DNA of 64,000 nt, taken from Selaginella moellendorffii. Its lineage: Eukaryota; Streptophyta; Lycopodiopsida; Selaginellales; Selaginellaceae. The translations under genes and the position numbers were made by a program. The first letter of the stretch is position 1. Every line of letters begins with the position of its first letter. Positions 1-10,458 of this stretch are shown here, piece by piece. Below the pieces are notes generated by a model, which did no database searches, was not told the origin of the DNA, and saw only the letters and a program-made list of their open reading frames with translations. Location of the stretch: positions 629,883 to 693,882 of the forward strand of contig NW_003314343.1 of NCBI RefSeq assembly GCF_000143415.4, given 5' to 3'.

Positions 1-1
1 T

Positions 2-1213
2 TGGCGTTCCTCTGAGGCAGGGAAAGGGAAGATGAGTCTATACGAAGCCTGTCTATCAAATTTGATACGTGCTATAGAGCAATCTTCAAAAGCACTGGCA
101 TTTGAGGAAGGAAGATACATGGGAACAGGGCCTTCTATTGAGATGTTACATGATAGGATGAAGAGAAAATTAACTCCACCCGCCCGAACAGTGGCAACTG
201 CAATTGAGGAAGTGGTCTGTGGCACATCTATGGAGTACACTCCCCGAGCTTCTATTGGTGATATGAAGACTGTCCGCTCAAAGCGTCGTTTTTCCTTTGC
301 TGGGGAAGATGTTGGTACGGACCTTGGAGCAAAAAGCTCCCACAGGCCTGATGTCGAGTACCATTCTGCTCCAAGACACCGCTCTCGGACTGAGCCACCT
401 CAAGTGGCTGATGAAGAGAGTGCATTGCAACAGGTTGAAATTGCTTACCGTAACGTGGAGCCGAAGCAATGGGCAATCCGACGTGTGCCAGCAAAATCAA
501 ATGTAAGGTGTGTGGGGATGCTTCCGAGGGGCAAGTGTTGGGCCTGGATTCGTGGTGAAAAATCTGCTTCTGTTCCAGCCCCATGTTTCTATGGGGAACG
601 AAAGCAAGCAGGATTTTCAAGATGGTGCTGGCTATATTGTTGCAACACTGACGCCAACCATACGAAGCGGCTTGAAAACACTATAGTGACTAAACCTGAT
701 GCAGTACCTAAAGAATGGCCAGTTGTTAATGGGGTCGCGCTCACCTCGGATGAGATTGAAAACCTTGAGAAATCTGGTTTTAATCTTGAGAGGAGAGTTG
801 GAGACATGAGTGACAGGAGTAGGACTATTCCTACAGAGATGCACAGGAGGCCAGCATGAAAAGGTAAAGCAGTTAAATTTATTGGTACCGTCTCCAAGCA
901 AAAGCAAGGTATAATAAACTTGGCTCAAACACTTGAGTGTGAGATTCTCTCTACGAAGTACATCACTGCGCTTGCAAAGGAGTACATAGTCAAAACAGAA
1001 GGTGGAGAGTACACAATTGCCATTCACGACTTTCCTTCTTGCACATGTCTAGACTTTACGAAGCGCGAGGAACATGGGAAGGCATATGCTCCTTGCAAGC
1101 ATATGTACTACATCTTCATCAACATCTTGCACCAGGATCCTAAAGTGGATATTCATATACACCAAGCAAGCCTTACTATTGCTGAGTTGCAGAAAACTTT
1201 TGGAGCTAATTAG
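2..1213 (+). pseudogene. SWIM zinc-finger, transposase-like protein, 3' part, broken by an in-frame TGA
   Basis: The reading frame is already open at base 2 and enters from the left edge, so this is the C-terminal part of a larger gene. It runs about 285 codons to a TGA at 857-859 and then continues in the same frame to 1213. The second part carries a SWIM finger (CTCLDF, then about 14 residues, then CKH; pattern CxC...CxH). SWIM fingers are typical of MULE/FAR1-type transposases and their domesticated relatives, where they sit near the C-terminus as here. No catalytic domain is visible because it would lie outside the window. The single TGA with an intact frame on both sides suggests a nonsense mutation (CGA or TGG to TGA), though a short unrecognised intron is possible. 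A convergent small zinc-finger ORF ends 92 bp away. Family assignment beyond SWIM is inference. Confidence 0.6.
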
Positions 1214-1304
1214 ATTTCTCCAACACTATCGATGTTTATTCTCTATCAATAAAACTTATTATACTTTATATAATTAATACAAATGTGCTTTTTCATTTCA
1301 CTTT

Positions 1305-1757
1305 TCATTTTATATGCTTCCGAGTGTTCTTCTCGCAATACTGCCCATAGTACTCGTGTGTCTCCATTTCTGTCTTTACCATCTCAAAAAAGATTTCATG
1401 GTAGTCTTTCGGGTGCGTGATGTTGCAGTGTGTCGCAAGAGCATATATACCATCATACTGATCATTGCCATTATTTCCACCAGACGCTAGAAAACATATG
1501 GGGCACTTCTTGAAAGTGGCAGAACTGCACTTTTCTAAAACAAGTAAGAGGGCATTCTTTTTCACCCAATTTGTTGCACCCTCTGTCATTGCATTTATCT
1601 CCAACTCATGATCACTATCCTCACTATCCTCTCTTTCATTCTCTTGTGTGATTTGGTTATGCTGTGCAATGGGATAGTTATTGCATCTCCTAGCCCTTGA
1701 GCCCTGGGAAGAAAGATTGTGAGAGTTAAAATTACCAACACTAGAACCCATAGACAT
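1305..1757 (-). CDS. Small C2H2-like zinc-finger protein of unknown function
   Basis: A 150-codon uninterrupted frame begins at an ATG. The N-terminal half is polar and acidic (NEREDSEDSDHELE). The second half has one possible metal-binding unit, CPIC followed after 16 residues by HCNITH, which is a C2H2-like finger with a long loop. I do not recognise a family. It ends tail-to-tail with the SWIM-finger relic, 92 bp away. That arrangement could mean both belong to one transposon, but no terminal inverted repeat can be checked because the left end lies outside the window. No signal peptide or membrane segment is visible. Expression is unsupported here. Confidence 0.35.
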   Translation of the reverse strand: MSMGSSVGNFNSHNLSSQGSRARRCNNYPIAQHNQITQENEREDSEDSDHELEINAMTEGATNWVKKNALLLVLEKCSSATFKKCPICFLASGGNNGNDQYDGIYALATHCNITHPKDYHEIFFEMVKTEMETHEYYGQYCEKNTRKHIK

Positions 1758-4188
1758 TTGTGGGTGTATTTCCCTTTTTTCGAATGAGAGTGTGAATGAA
1801 GATCTATAAATTCTAGACAGTATGCTACGACAAACCCCTTAAGAATGTATTCTACAAAGAACCAAGTCTTTCTTTTATATGCAATAAGCTTACATCAACG
1901 GTTATTTTTTTTCCTTTCAAACGGTTATATGGTTTCACATAGAATCTTATTTCAAATTTAATAATTTTTTAATTCTGACAAACCTAACATTTACTAGCTA
2001 GAAAGCATAGAGTACAAATTTAAAGAAGTGACAAGAATACTCTTTTTTCAAACATTTTATCTTATGTTCTAACAAATGTCCCTATCATTGCATGTAGTAA
2101 ATATTTAAATTATTAGAACAAAATGTGTTCTTTAGAACATTTTTATCTATATAATATATAGAGAGTTATTAAATTATTAGGTTCGCCATAACCTTAAAAT
2201 TTTAAAATTTATAATGTTTGTACTAAATTACAATTGAAAATTGAGCTCAACTCGTGAGCTCAACTCTTCAACTCGTGAGCTCAAGTATGGTCCGCGCCCT
2301 TCTCAGTCAAGGTGCAAAGCTACCAAGACTAAGTCAAGATCAGTGAGAGCTCACTACTCTCATAGAGTCTTAACGAAATGCAAGGTGCAACTTGCCACCA
2401 AGCATAATACAGAAGAAAGGTACAAGGGTCACCCTTCTTAGAAAAGTGCAATAGCCACTTTTCTACACCAACTCCAGACTCTATCCAACTCAATTTTCTT
2501 AGCCCCAAAAGTCAGCATCCCTTTCGGGCCGCATCATACAAACTACTTACTAAGGTTTAAGCCAACTGAAGTTAACTCCAACCACTTCACTAGTTTGAAC
2601 TGGCTTACAAAAACGGAATGGTTTTCAGGCAATGTGATCAACAGATCAGCCATTAGAAAAGCCTAAGAAAATTTGTGGAAAAATTTCCATCCTAGAGAAA
2701 GAATGACTCTCAGTCCAGGATACAAACTTTCAAGACTCAGCCAACTTCCTCCTACTAATAACTTCACATAGTTTCACCTCAACACAAACTCTCATAACCC
2801 ATAGTATGCTAAGCATTGAACATCTTTGCCCATACTTCCGATATCCAACACCGACATTCATAAAATGCAATGTGAACATCCAAAGCTTGATCACAAAGAT
2901 CACATCTTCAAATATCTATATTGCACTAACACTTTTCTTCAACCACCTTCAAGATCCAATGTGAAGCCAAAACACTAACAAAAAAAATGACATGGAAAAT
3001 CAAGCTCTAAGGAAAATTCCTCATCACTTGAAGAACAATGCCACTTCCACTAACACAAGTGCTAGTGATGTCATTGCTTGAACTACACACTTTCTCCATC
3101 CAATAATTTACTCCAAGTGCTAACGGATCAACCGACGAGCCATAGCAAGTGAATGCTATAACTTTTTCCTAACACCTCAGTGGGCAAACTCAAGGAAACA
3201 AGGAACCAACTTAAGCTTAGCATAATGGACCACCATCGAGAATCCAGTCAAAGCTACTACAATGCTACTTCATGCAAGTAGACTAGCATCACCATCAACC
3301 ACTTTGGGGTTGATCATCGTTTAACCAAGCAACTTGGTAAACACATTGCTCATTATCACATGAATATGATATGGAAATCACAATGTCTTGATCATCAATT
3401 GAGCAACACCACGAGCAATGCCAATGTCATTACTTCAAAGGTTTATGTGAGTATCAAGTGTCAACTCGACTCGACAAAATGCAACATAAATGCCACACTC
3501 CACCGATAAAAGATTTACAACACCTAACACCACTAACTTTTGTTCACAACACAGACAAACTCATGCCACTCTTTTTCCGACCAAACTCAAAACTAATCCA
3601 ACACTAAGCTACTCAAAGAGCAATAGCAAGGTTCCCCGGAAAAGAATTGAGCATTGCAACCCAAGTCCTCCAATAACAAGCCTAAACAAAATGGTATAGC
3701 GCTTCACCGCTATCCATCCCACAACTCACTATTTGTAAGACCATCACCTCCAAATGCATCAAGGTAGGGACTCTTGATTGCATGATGTGAACATGAGCAA
3801 TGAGTTAACACTTCGTTGCAAATCATCTCTCCAAGAAGAGAAGATGATTTACATGTTTGATCCTTCGTCCCCGCGACTCTCTTTTCGGTCTCATCTTTGA
3901 CTAAACCTCAAGCTTGCTTTAGCACTGCCTTCAGTCCAATTCAAGAAAAGTTTATGAGAGAGCACGGCAATGACTACTTGAATCAATAGACTAATCCCTA
4001 TAGTCTTGATTGATCCACTTATAATCATGCCTAGGAAGGATCCATTAGTGCCGTGCTAAACAGCTACGGACCAGCCTATTTGCCACTCATAGCAAACTCA
4101 GGGAAGGTTTGCTTTCACCTATGGTACACAAAACAACTCATGGAACCACTGGAGCAACTCATGGAACCACCGATAGGCTAACATTAAC
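1758..4188. other. No gene recognised; AT-rich then CA/CT-rich sequence
   Basis: The first 470 bases are AT-rich. From about 2240 the top strand becomes rich in CAAC, CCACT and AGCTC words, beginning with short direct repeats around CAACTCGTGAGCTCAA. The longest open frames are under 75 codons and have no recognisable domain. It may be the non-coding interior of an LTR element whose LTR-like block follows directly. Confidence 0.3.
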
Positions 4189-4954
4189 TGTATCGAAAGT
4201 TACCTGTCAGTTAGTCCTTACGGACACTCTTACCTTACTGCCACGATGGCAGGAGGTCAGTATTGCTGGTTCCCTTTATTAGCCCCTCTTGTTCAAGTGT
4301 TAGTTTACTGGGCTTAGCACCTGTACTTAGCCAGATGGACATAAAGTAGGAACTCCTATGTGTTTCTAGTTGAGCATACTCGGCCTGGCTCTTAGTTCTC
4401 TGGGGGGTTCCAAATGTATAGTAGGGATAGTGGGTAGGTCGGGCATGGCCGACCAACCTGAGGCATAGTCTAGCTCCCGCTTGCGTGCCTGTCCTTGTTC
4501 TGCGTCCGGCTTGGGTCTAAGCCCAAGTTCCATTCCATGCTAGTTGGTGGAGTACCTATGTCCTCGCGTTAGGCCACCGGTATGCCGAAATAGCGCCAGA
4601 CTCTATTTGGCTCCGTTTTGCGTGTTGGTCCTAGCATTGGGATGCTAGTTACTCTAGGACTGTTCCAAGTCGCTCCGGGCTCCTGTCCCTTCGCTCCTTG
4701 GGCTTTATGCTCAGGAGTTGCTCCGTGGTTCAGTTCCATCACTCTTTGGCTTCACGCTTGGGAGTTTGGCACCATTCCTTTGTTTAGTGGCCCAAGGCCT
4801 TGAACCTCGGGTTCCTATGGACACGTGGCATGGACATGTGGTGTGTGACATGTGGCATTTATCACGTGGCACAAAGAGGGTTTAGGTTCCGCTTTGTGGT
4901 GTTATTCTATGGTAAATCACCATAGGATAAAGGGTCAAAACCACGTGCGCTACA
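4189..4954 (+). repeat. LTR-like dispersed repeat ending next to a primer binding site
   Basis: This block begins TGTATCG, ends GCGCTACA, and is followed within two bases by a TGGTATCGGAGC primer binding site, so it has the TG...CA form of an LTR. A strongly mutated relative lies at about 42711-43460 and a short one at about 31130-31235; shared landmarks are TTGTTCAAGTGTTAGT and AGTTGGTGGAGTACC. The left boundary is a guess from the TG dinucleotide. Most differences between copies look like transitions. Confidence 0.45.
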
Positions 4955-4956
4955 GT

Positions 4957-4968
4957 TGGTATCGGAGC
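4957..4968 (+). other. tRNA-iMet-type retrotransposon primer binding site
   Basis: TGGTATCGGAGC differs by one base from the canonical plant initiator-tRNA primer binding site TGGTATCAGAGC and follows the TACA end of the preceding repeat. The same site occurs on the other strand at 30540-30551. Confidence 0.7.
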
Positions 4969-5250
4969 AAATGGCACAGATTCGATTCCCATTGATTAAT
5001 GGCTACTTAAAAGTATAATATACCCTTGAGCAAGGTATATTCCTACCCCTAAATTTAAAATTGTATGTATTGGGCATCCATGTGTACGTCCTTCCTCTTG
5101 TGTGGAGTATCTACGGACGAAGGTATCCACCGTGGGACTGCGGTACGAATGGATGACTAGTTGCCTCACATGGAATAGCTGATCTACACAATGGAAGGAT
5201 TGGTAGATTTAGTGCGGAAATGGAGGTGCTGGTTCCCCTTGGCTCAGTAG

Positions 5251-5570
5251 GGGTTGTTAGTCAATAGTCAATGAGGACATTGATATCTCTAAAGAGGGGG
5301 TGAGTGTAGCGTATGTGATTATGGGATGAGATTTGGATATACTGTCACCGTGGATCCTTGGAACCTTGGGGGATAAATGGGGATAAAATAGCCACTAAGG
5401 GCTTGATGAGAGAGGGTTGTTAGTCAATAGTCAATGAGGACATTGATATCTCTAAAGAGGGGGTGAGTGTAGCGCATGTGATCATGGGATGAGATTTGGA
5501 TATACTGTCACCGTGGATCCTTGGAACCTTGGGGGATAAATGGGGATAAAATAGCCACTAAAGGCTCTCT
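5251..5570 (+). repeat. 163-bp direct tandem duplication inside the TRIM-like element
   Basis: The stretch from 5251 (GGGTTGTTAGTCAATAG) recurs at 5414 with only a few changes over about 150 bp. It contains interior, polypurine tract and LTR start, so it looks like unequal recombination within an element rather than a separate insertion. Confidence 0.85.
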
Positions 5571-5633
5571 CATCAAGCAATTACCCCTTTTCCAGTTGGC
5601 TTAAGGGGAGAAAGATAAGGTGTGTTATAGTAC

Positions 5634-5770
5634 TGTAGTGCACTAAAAAAGGAGCAATTACTTTATGAGAGAGCCCTTAATGGCTATTTTATCCCCATTT
5701 ATTCCCCAAGGTTCCAAGGATTCACGGTGACAATATATCCAAATCTCATCCCATGATCATATGCGCTACA
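5634..5770 (-). repeat. Inverted solo LTR of the TRIM family
   Basis: In reverse orientation this is another copy of the 163-bp LTR, here 137 bp, with a short deletion near its 3' end. On the top strand it starts TGTAGTGCAC and ends GCGCTACA, giving intact TG...CA termini. It is three bases from the end of the forward LTR, so the two form a near-perfect head-to-head inverted pair. Confidence 0.75.
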
Positions 5771-5809
5771 TTTAGTTAGAGCACATATTGAGATTAATAT
5801 ATAGTAGGT

Positions 5810-6140
5810 CTAGTTTATGTCTAGTCGGCCTTGACCCGAGGGCCAAGAGAGCGGGGTAGCTCTCAACTTCAATCCACAAGGGTGTGAATTTATTATAAAG
5901 CTTGGTGAATTATAAATTTATAAAGAAGTGTGATAGATTGTAAGAAACAAAAAAAGAATGACTCAAAATATAATTTTTAAAGGTTTAAATATAGAGGGAA
6001 AGGTGCATCCCTAATTTTTGGGATGTTTAGGGTTAAGAATTCTTAGGTTTAAATATTACTGGGCTTAGGAAGTGAAGATTAAATTGCATAACTAATTTAA
6101 ACAAGCCCTGATAAAAGACATCATTATAGTTGTTAATATA
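5810..6140 (+). repeat. Dispersed repeat with the GACCCGAGGG motif
   Basis: It shares landmarks with 45640-46320: TTGACCCGAGG, GAGAGCGGGG, GGGTGTGAA, CAAATATA-AGGGAAAGG, and a TACTGGGC end. Copies are 60-80% alike by eye. No coding frame is visible. It is probably LTR or leader sequence of an old element. Confidence 0.5.
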
Positions 6141-6179
6141 TCTAATTACATACTTGAAAATGTCTAGGAGATGGCCGAA

Positions 6180-6615
6180 GTGGCTAAACTTAAACATCCC
6201 AAGAATGATAGATGGTAAAGTGATCAAACCAATAGTGCATATCATCCCTAAAATTCTCATGGAAGAAATCTAGCTATGGAAAAAGAAGTTGTTTTAAAGG
6301 ATGAGTATGTTACTTTTCCATAAAAATGAATGAAAAAAAGAAAAAAATGAAAAAACTATAAAAATGAGAGAGATCTAAACAATGTAAAAGCTAGATTTAA
6401 ACTAAAAATAAATCTAAGCACTTCTTAAAGACAATTAGAGCTACTCCTCACTTTCACTAATGTGAGTGATTGGAATATAAAAATATGTATATTTAATTAG
6501 CCCAAAAACCTAGCTTATATACACAAAGCAAGTGGTTTGGATTGAAAATAATCTGATGGCTATTAAATTTTCATTATGCTAATAATAATATATGTCATTG
6601 TAGCTGATACTCATA
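6180..6615 (-). mobile_element. Decayed fragment (gag 5' end plus LTR) of the 13.9-18.9 kb gypsy family
   Basis: Bases 6461-6615 align with the 175-bp LTR of the element at 13871-18876 (shared TGTGAGTG, AATTAGCCCAAAAACC, GCTTATATACA). Bases about 6198-6265 align with part of its gag frame (about 18260-18320 there), and the untranslated leader lies between. Nearly all visible differences are G-to-A or C-to-T. There is a large internal deletion and no usable frame remains. Confidence 0.7.
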
Positions 6616-8359
6616 AATTAAAATAATTTTAAGGAAATTAAAACTTTATATTAAAAATAATTATAATTATTAATTTTTTATTTTAATATTTATTAGTCAT
6701 AAAAGTAACAATATTATTATATTAATAATATTTTTGATAGCATTAATAAAAAAATAGAATATTAGTTTTCCAAAGCGAACCAAGCATTGCTAGTAATTAT
6801 ATAGGGTAGCAAATTATTTTGATTTACTTTAGAGGGGTGTAAAGTATATACTCAAAATATCTAGCTATATTCTAAAATGTTCCTTAATCCAATGGTTATG
6901 GTTTACTGCTCTTAAACTTTTCTCTAATTCATTTATAATCAATATTTAATATTAATATTTTACTAATAGAATATATGTTTAAGCTTAAAGCAAAACGAAA
7001 AATGGCACTTTGATTGCTCTTCCTACTCAACTCTCTCCATGGGTAATCACATGTTTTAAGCATTTCCCAAGCTCATCACTATGTATTCATATGAAAAATC
7101 ATGGATATTTGGGGTCGTTTTGAAGAAGGATATAAAGTCTTGGATCTCATGAGCTTGTTTGATGTCTTCTAGGAGATTTGTATAGGATGGATCTTTCCCC
7201 ATTGCTCCATAATTAATCATTTCCAAAATCCTCTTTGGCCATATGAATATCTAGAAGTAGTGGACTAGAAGCTCGATCATTAAATAATCCTTCACATTGA
7301 GATTTCCCTGTCATAGAGCATCTGAAGCTCATGATAGTCCCTAGCTCAACAACAATCAATCTAGTCTTTCTATGTTGCAGTTTAATATTGTTGGCATGGG
7401 GATTTGCTCCTAAGGATTGCTTCTTCTAATACTCATGGTGCACACCACAACATAGCTTTCAGTTTGGAGGCTATAAGGAATGGACTATAGTTGAGATCCT
7501 TAAAGCAAAAGATGGTTGATTACCCTCCTGTAGGAGAATTCCAGTGGGAGATGGCTTATCTAGAAGTGAGAGCTTAGCATTATGCTTGACTGAATGCAAT
7601 CTATTGAATTTTGGGAATTTATTTTTGGTTTGCTTAAACATATAGTGAATATGCCTAGATTATGCCTGGATATTCTAGGATATTCTACCATCTAATGTAA
7701 TTCATTTAGATTAATCTTGTATTTATAGTTTATAAACTTTCATAACACTTTCTAGTATATTCTAATTTATTCTACCATCTAATGCAATAATATTAATCTT
7801 GTGCTTATTAGTTATAAACATGTTTATAATTATAAACTTCCAAAATGTTTATTATCTTCCTATCTATATAATTTTTTTTTTTCCTCACATCAAACCAAAC
7901 TAAACATTGAGCTTGTGCATTGCTGCTTCCAGCTTGTTCTGAGACCTTGGATCTTGTCCACTGCCGCTTCCTAATTTATGATCTCACACCTTTGGTGTTT
8001 CATCTCATAACACGCTCAGCTGTGGCGTTGCCTGGTTTATCAGATGCACTTGGAGCTCTTCTTCCTTCAACTCTGCTCCAATGCACGTCCTTTCTGATCT
8101 TCTAAACCACAAGAAAATCCTCATATTGCCTTGCTCTTTGCTGGAATCTTATAAAGTCATTAAATCTCGCCATCTAGGGTATTACTATCCACATCATTGG
8201 ATTTCATGATGAAAGGATTTCCAATGTGGATCTGGATTGAACTAGGATGAGATTTGTCCTGCACAGACAGCCAAATTGGACCATGCGTGAGCCCGGAAGG
8301 AATTCCGAGAATGCTGCATTAATTTCCCGGCTCGGCTGTGCGCGATATCTGGAGCCCAG
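6616..8359. other. AT-rich intergenic sequence, no gene recognised
   Basis: The stretch is very AT-rich up to about 7900, with poly-AT words, and becomes more balanced from 7900 to 8359. No frame over 65 codons, no RNA gene and no clear repeat was found. Confidence 0.4.
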
Positions 8360-8396
8360 ATGGCTTCTGTGAAGAAGCTGATCAACGACGCCAATG
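8360..8396 (+). pseudogene. Orphan first exon resembling dihydroxyacetone kinase
   Basis: An ATG at 8360 opens a 12-codon exon reading MASVKKLINDAN and ending at a strong donor G|GTAAGT. Plant dihydroxyacetone kinases begin with a KKLINDPND-like stretch, so this looks like their first coding exon. No second exon is visible: the sequence runs at once into the 3' end of the opposing PPR gene. Either the rest was lost or replaced, or the resemblance is chance, since 12 residues is very short evidence. Confidence 0.3.
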
Positions 8397-8449
8397 GTAA
8401 GTCGAGCGAGAGAAAAAGGAAAGTTGAAAAACAAGAGAGAACGACCTCG

Positions 8450-10162
8450 TCAAAAATTAGGGCAAAGCAAATCCTTCGCCACTATTTTCTTAATGGCATG
8501 CACGGTGGCCAGTGACACGTAAAACCCACCATTCTCGGGCTCGAACTCACACACCGCTTGTGCCGCTCGAGTACCTCGCTCAACATCGCCATAGCTCTTG
8601 CAAGCAGCGAGCAAGCTCGTCCATTCGACCACATCCGGCAGAAAAGGCATGGTTTTGATCAAATCCTCTGCGTCTTCGAGATAACCAGCCCGGCTCAAGA
8701 GATCCACCATGCAGCAAAAGTGGTGCTTGGTCGGCTCCAGCTCGAAGTCCAACTGCATGGAAGCAAAATGTGATCTTCCCATGGAAGCCTTCCCGACGTG
8801 GTTGCAAACGAGAAAGATCTCCCGGAAACATAGGTGGTCGGGAAGCTCGAGCGTTTTCATGGATTCGAATGTGTCAAGGGCCGAGGCGAAGCGTCCATTT
8901 TGCGCAAAGGCGACGAGCATGGCACTCCAGGAGAGCAGATCTCGCTCGGGCATTTGGAGGAACAGGGATCGAGCTTGGCAAACATGACCGTTCTCGGCGA
9001 ATCCAGATAGGAGAGTGTTCCAGGAGACAAGGTTTCGGTCCGGAAGTTCGATGCCAAACATTTTCGCTGCGTCTTCCGCGTAGCCGCTCCACGAGTAAGC
9101 CGCGAGCATTGCATTGAAAGACACCATGTCTCTCTCCGGCATCGAGTCGAACAGAGCCTTGGTTTGCTCGAGATGGACGCCGTTTTGCACAAAAGCAGAG
9201 AGTATCGCGTTCCAAGAGACCAAACTCCGCTGCGGCATCGTGTCAAACACGAGCTTGGCTTCCTCCAAATGACCGTTTTGCGTATATGCAGCGAGCATAG
9301 CAGTCCACGACACAGTGTCTCTCTCGGGCATTGTCGTAAAGATTCTCTTTGCATCGCTAAGATTCCGGGACTGCGCAAAGCCCACCAGAAGAACCGTGAC
9401 CGAGATCAGGTTTCTCTGTGGCAGCGAGTCAAACAAAGTTTTGGCTTTTCGTAAATGTCCGGTTTTTGCATATCCATCAAGCATGGCGTTCCAAGTAATT
9501 AAATCTCTCTCCGGCATTGAGTCATACACTGACACTGCTTCCTCAAGCTTTTCATGTTGGACGTAAGCGCTTAACACAGAGCACCAGGAGATTAAATCAT
9601 GAACAGGCATTGAGCCAAAGATTTGTCTCATTTTCTCCAAATGCCCGTTTTGGGTATATGCCGCAAGCATAGAGTTCCAAGACACAAGATTTTGCTCTGG
9701 CAAAAAGTCAAACACAAACTTGGCCTCCTCAACATGTCCGTTTTGTGCGTAAGCGGCCAACATGGAGTTACACGTCACCATATTCCACTGTGGCATTCTT
9801 ACAAAGAACTCCCTGGCTTGCAGTGGATGCCCTGCCTGGGCATATGCAGATACCATGGTTGTCCACGCCACAAGGTCTGGATTGGGAATCTGGAAGAAGA
9901 TGTGCCTGGATTCTTCCAGAGATGCGTTCCTGCAGTACGATGCGAGGAGAAGATTCCATGCGAACGAATCTTTTGGGCCGTCGATGGCATCGAAAATGGA
10001 TCGCGCTTTTGCCAGGCTCCCACACCGTCCATACATCTCGATAAGCTTCTTGGCCACGAATTTGTCGGAGCTCATCCATGGCGGGATGCGCGAGTGGAGA
10101 TTCTCGGCTTCGGCAAGCGTCCTACACGATTGGATTTGCTCCAAGCATTGCCTTCTCTCCAT
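8450..10162 (-). CDS. PPR protein built mostly of 31-residue S-type repeats
   Basis: An intact intronless frame of 570 codons begins MERRQCLEQIQSCRTL. After a degenerate first unit come about twelve pentatricopeptide repeats, most exactly 31 residues (consensus LVSWNAMLAAYAQNGHLEEA, then K-VFDSMPER). This is a run of S/SS motifs rather than alternating P-L-S. PPR proteins of this class bind organelle RNA and act in editing, splicing or stability. The tail (about residues 440-560) has the SMQLDFELEPTKHHFCCMVDLL block and an E-like region (EWTSLLAACKSYGDVE), and stops at PENGGFYVSLATVHAIKK, before any E+ or DYW domain. If it edits, it needs a partner in trans. By the PPR code (residue 5 with the last residue) units 1-11 read roughly U A Y U ? 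Y G ? U Y U; this is inference. No clear targeting peptide is visible at this start. Confidence 0.85.
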   Translation of the reverse strand: MERRQCLEQIQSCRTLAEAENLHSRIPPWMSSDKFVAKKLIEMYGRCGSLAKARSIFDAIDGPKDSFAWNLLLASYCRNASLEESRHIFFQIPNPDLVAWTTMVSAYAQAGHPLQAREFFVRMPQWNMVTCNSMLAAYAQNGHVEEAKFVFDFLPEQNLVSWNSMLAAYTQNGHLEKMRQIFGSMPVHDLISWCSVLSAYVQHEKLEEAVSVYDSMPERDLITWNAMLDGYAKTGHLRKAKTLFDSLPQRNLISVTVLLVGFAQSRNLSDAKRIFTTMPERDTVSWTAMLAAYTQNGHLEEAKLVFDTMPQRSLVSWNAILSAFVQNGVHLEQTKALFDSMPERDMVSFNAMLAAYSWSGYAEDAAKMFGIELPDRNLVSWNTLLSGFAENGHVCQARSLFLQMPERDLLSWSAMLVAFAQNGRFASALDTFESMKTLELPDHLCFREIFLVCNHVGKASMGRSHFASMQLDFELEPTKHHFCCMVDLLSRAGYLEDAEDLIKTMPFLPDVVEWTSLLAACKSYGDVERGTRAAQAVCEFEPENGGFYVSLATVHAIKKIVAKDLLCPNF

Positions 10163-10458
10163 AGACTAGCATTTTTTCTCCATAGACTAAACTTTCAAAA
10201 GGCTTTGACTAGTCAACAAGTCGACCAGCTTGTTGAGAGTTCGAATCCGGTAACAAGACTCCCGCTTTTAGCATAAAAATAAAAAAGAGGTTTTAGGGTT
10301 CTTCGGGAATGGGCGTTGATCGGAGGTGAGAATGCGGCTGTGTGGAGTTCGCTAGCTAGACGCTGGAGTGATGATCTCTCTCGTGACTCACCAGCACGGC
10401 GGTGTCGATTCCCCTGGCAAGATTGACAGCGGCAGCTGCTTCCGGGGCTTTTGCGCCA
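10163..10458. promoter_or_regulatory. Shared intergenic promoter of a divergent gene pair
   Basis: About 300 bp separate the PPR start (minus strand) from the ATG of the next gene (plus strand). It contains TTTTAGGGTT at 10291-10300, a near match to the telo-box (AAACCCTAA) that is common in promoters of growth-related plant genes. A B-box-like GTTCGAATCC word lies at about 10230 without the rest of a tRNA. Confidence 0.4.

Larger units (their letters stand above)
4955..5630 (+). mobile_element. Rearranged TRIM-like element (no coding capacity)
   Basis: Order seen: primer binding site 4957-4968, about 320 bp of non-coding interior, a polypurine tract AAAGAGGGGGTGAG at 5291-5304, then a truncated LTR starting TGTAGCG at 5305. 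The polypurine tract and LTR start are repeated 163 bp later, and the second LTR (5468-5630) is full length at about 163 bp. The same interior and LTR make up the complete element at 29938-30715 on the other strand. No protein is encoded, which fits terminal-repeat retrotransposons in miniature moved in trans by autonomous elements. Confidence 0.65.

Noticed and set aside
4618-4803. 61-codon frame in the LTR-like block
   Set aside because: No domain, not conserved in the related copy at 42.7-43.5 kb.
10215-10275. tRNA-like B box (GTTCGAATCC) followed by a T-run
   Set aside because: No A box, acceptor stem or cloverleaf could be drawn around it. It is probably a chance match or a SINE trace.
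9623-10276. Plus-strand frame of 217 codons
   Set aside because: It is antisense to the PPR gene and repeats with the PPR unit length.
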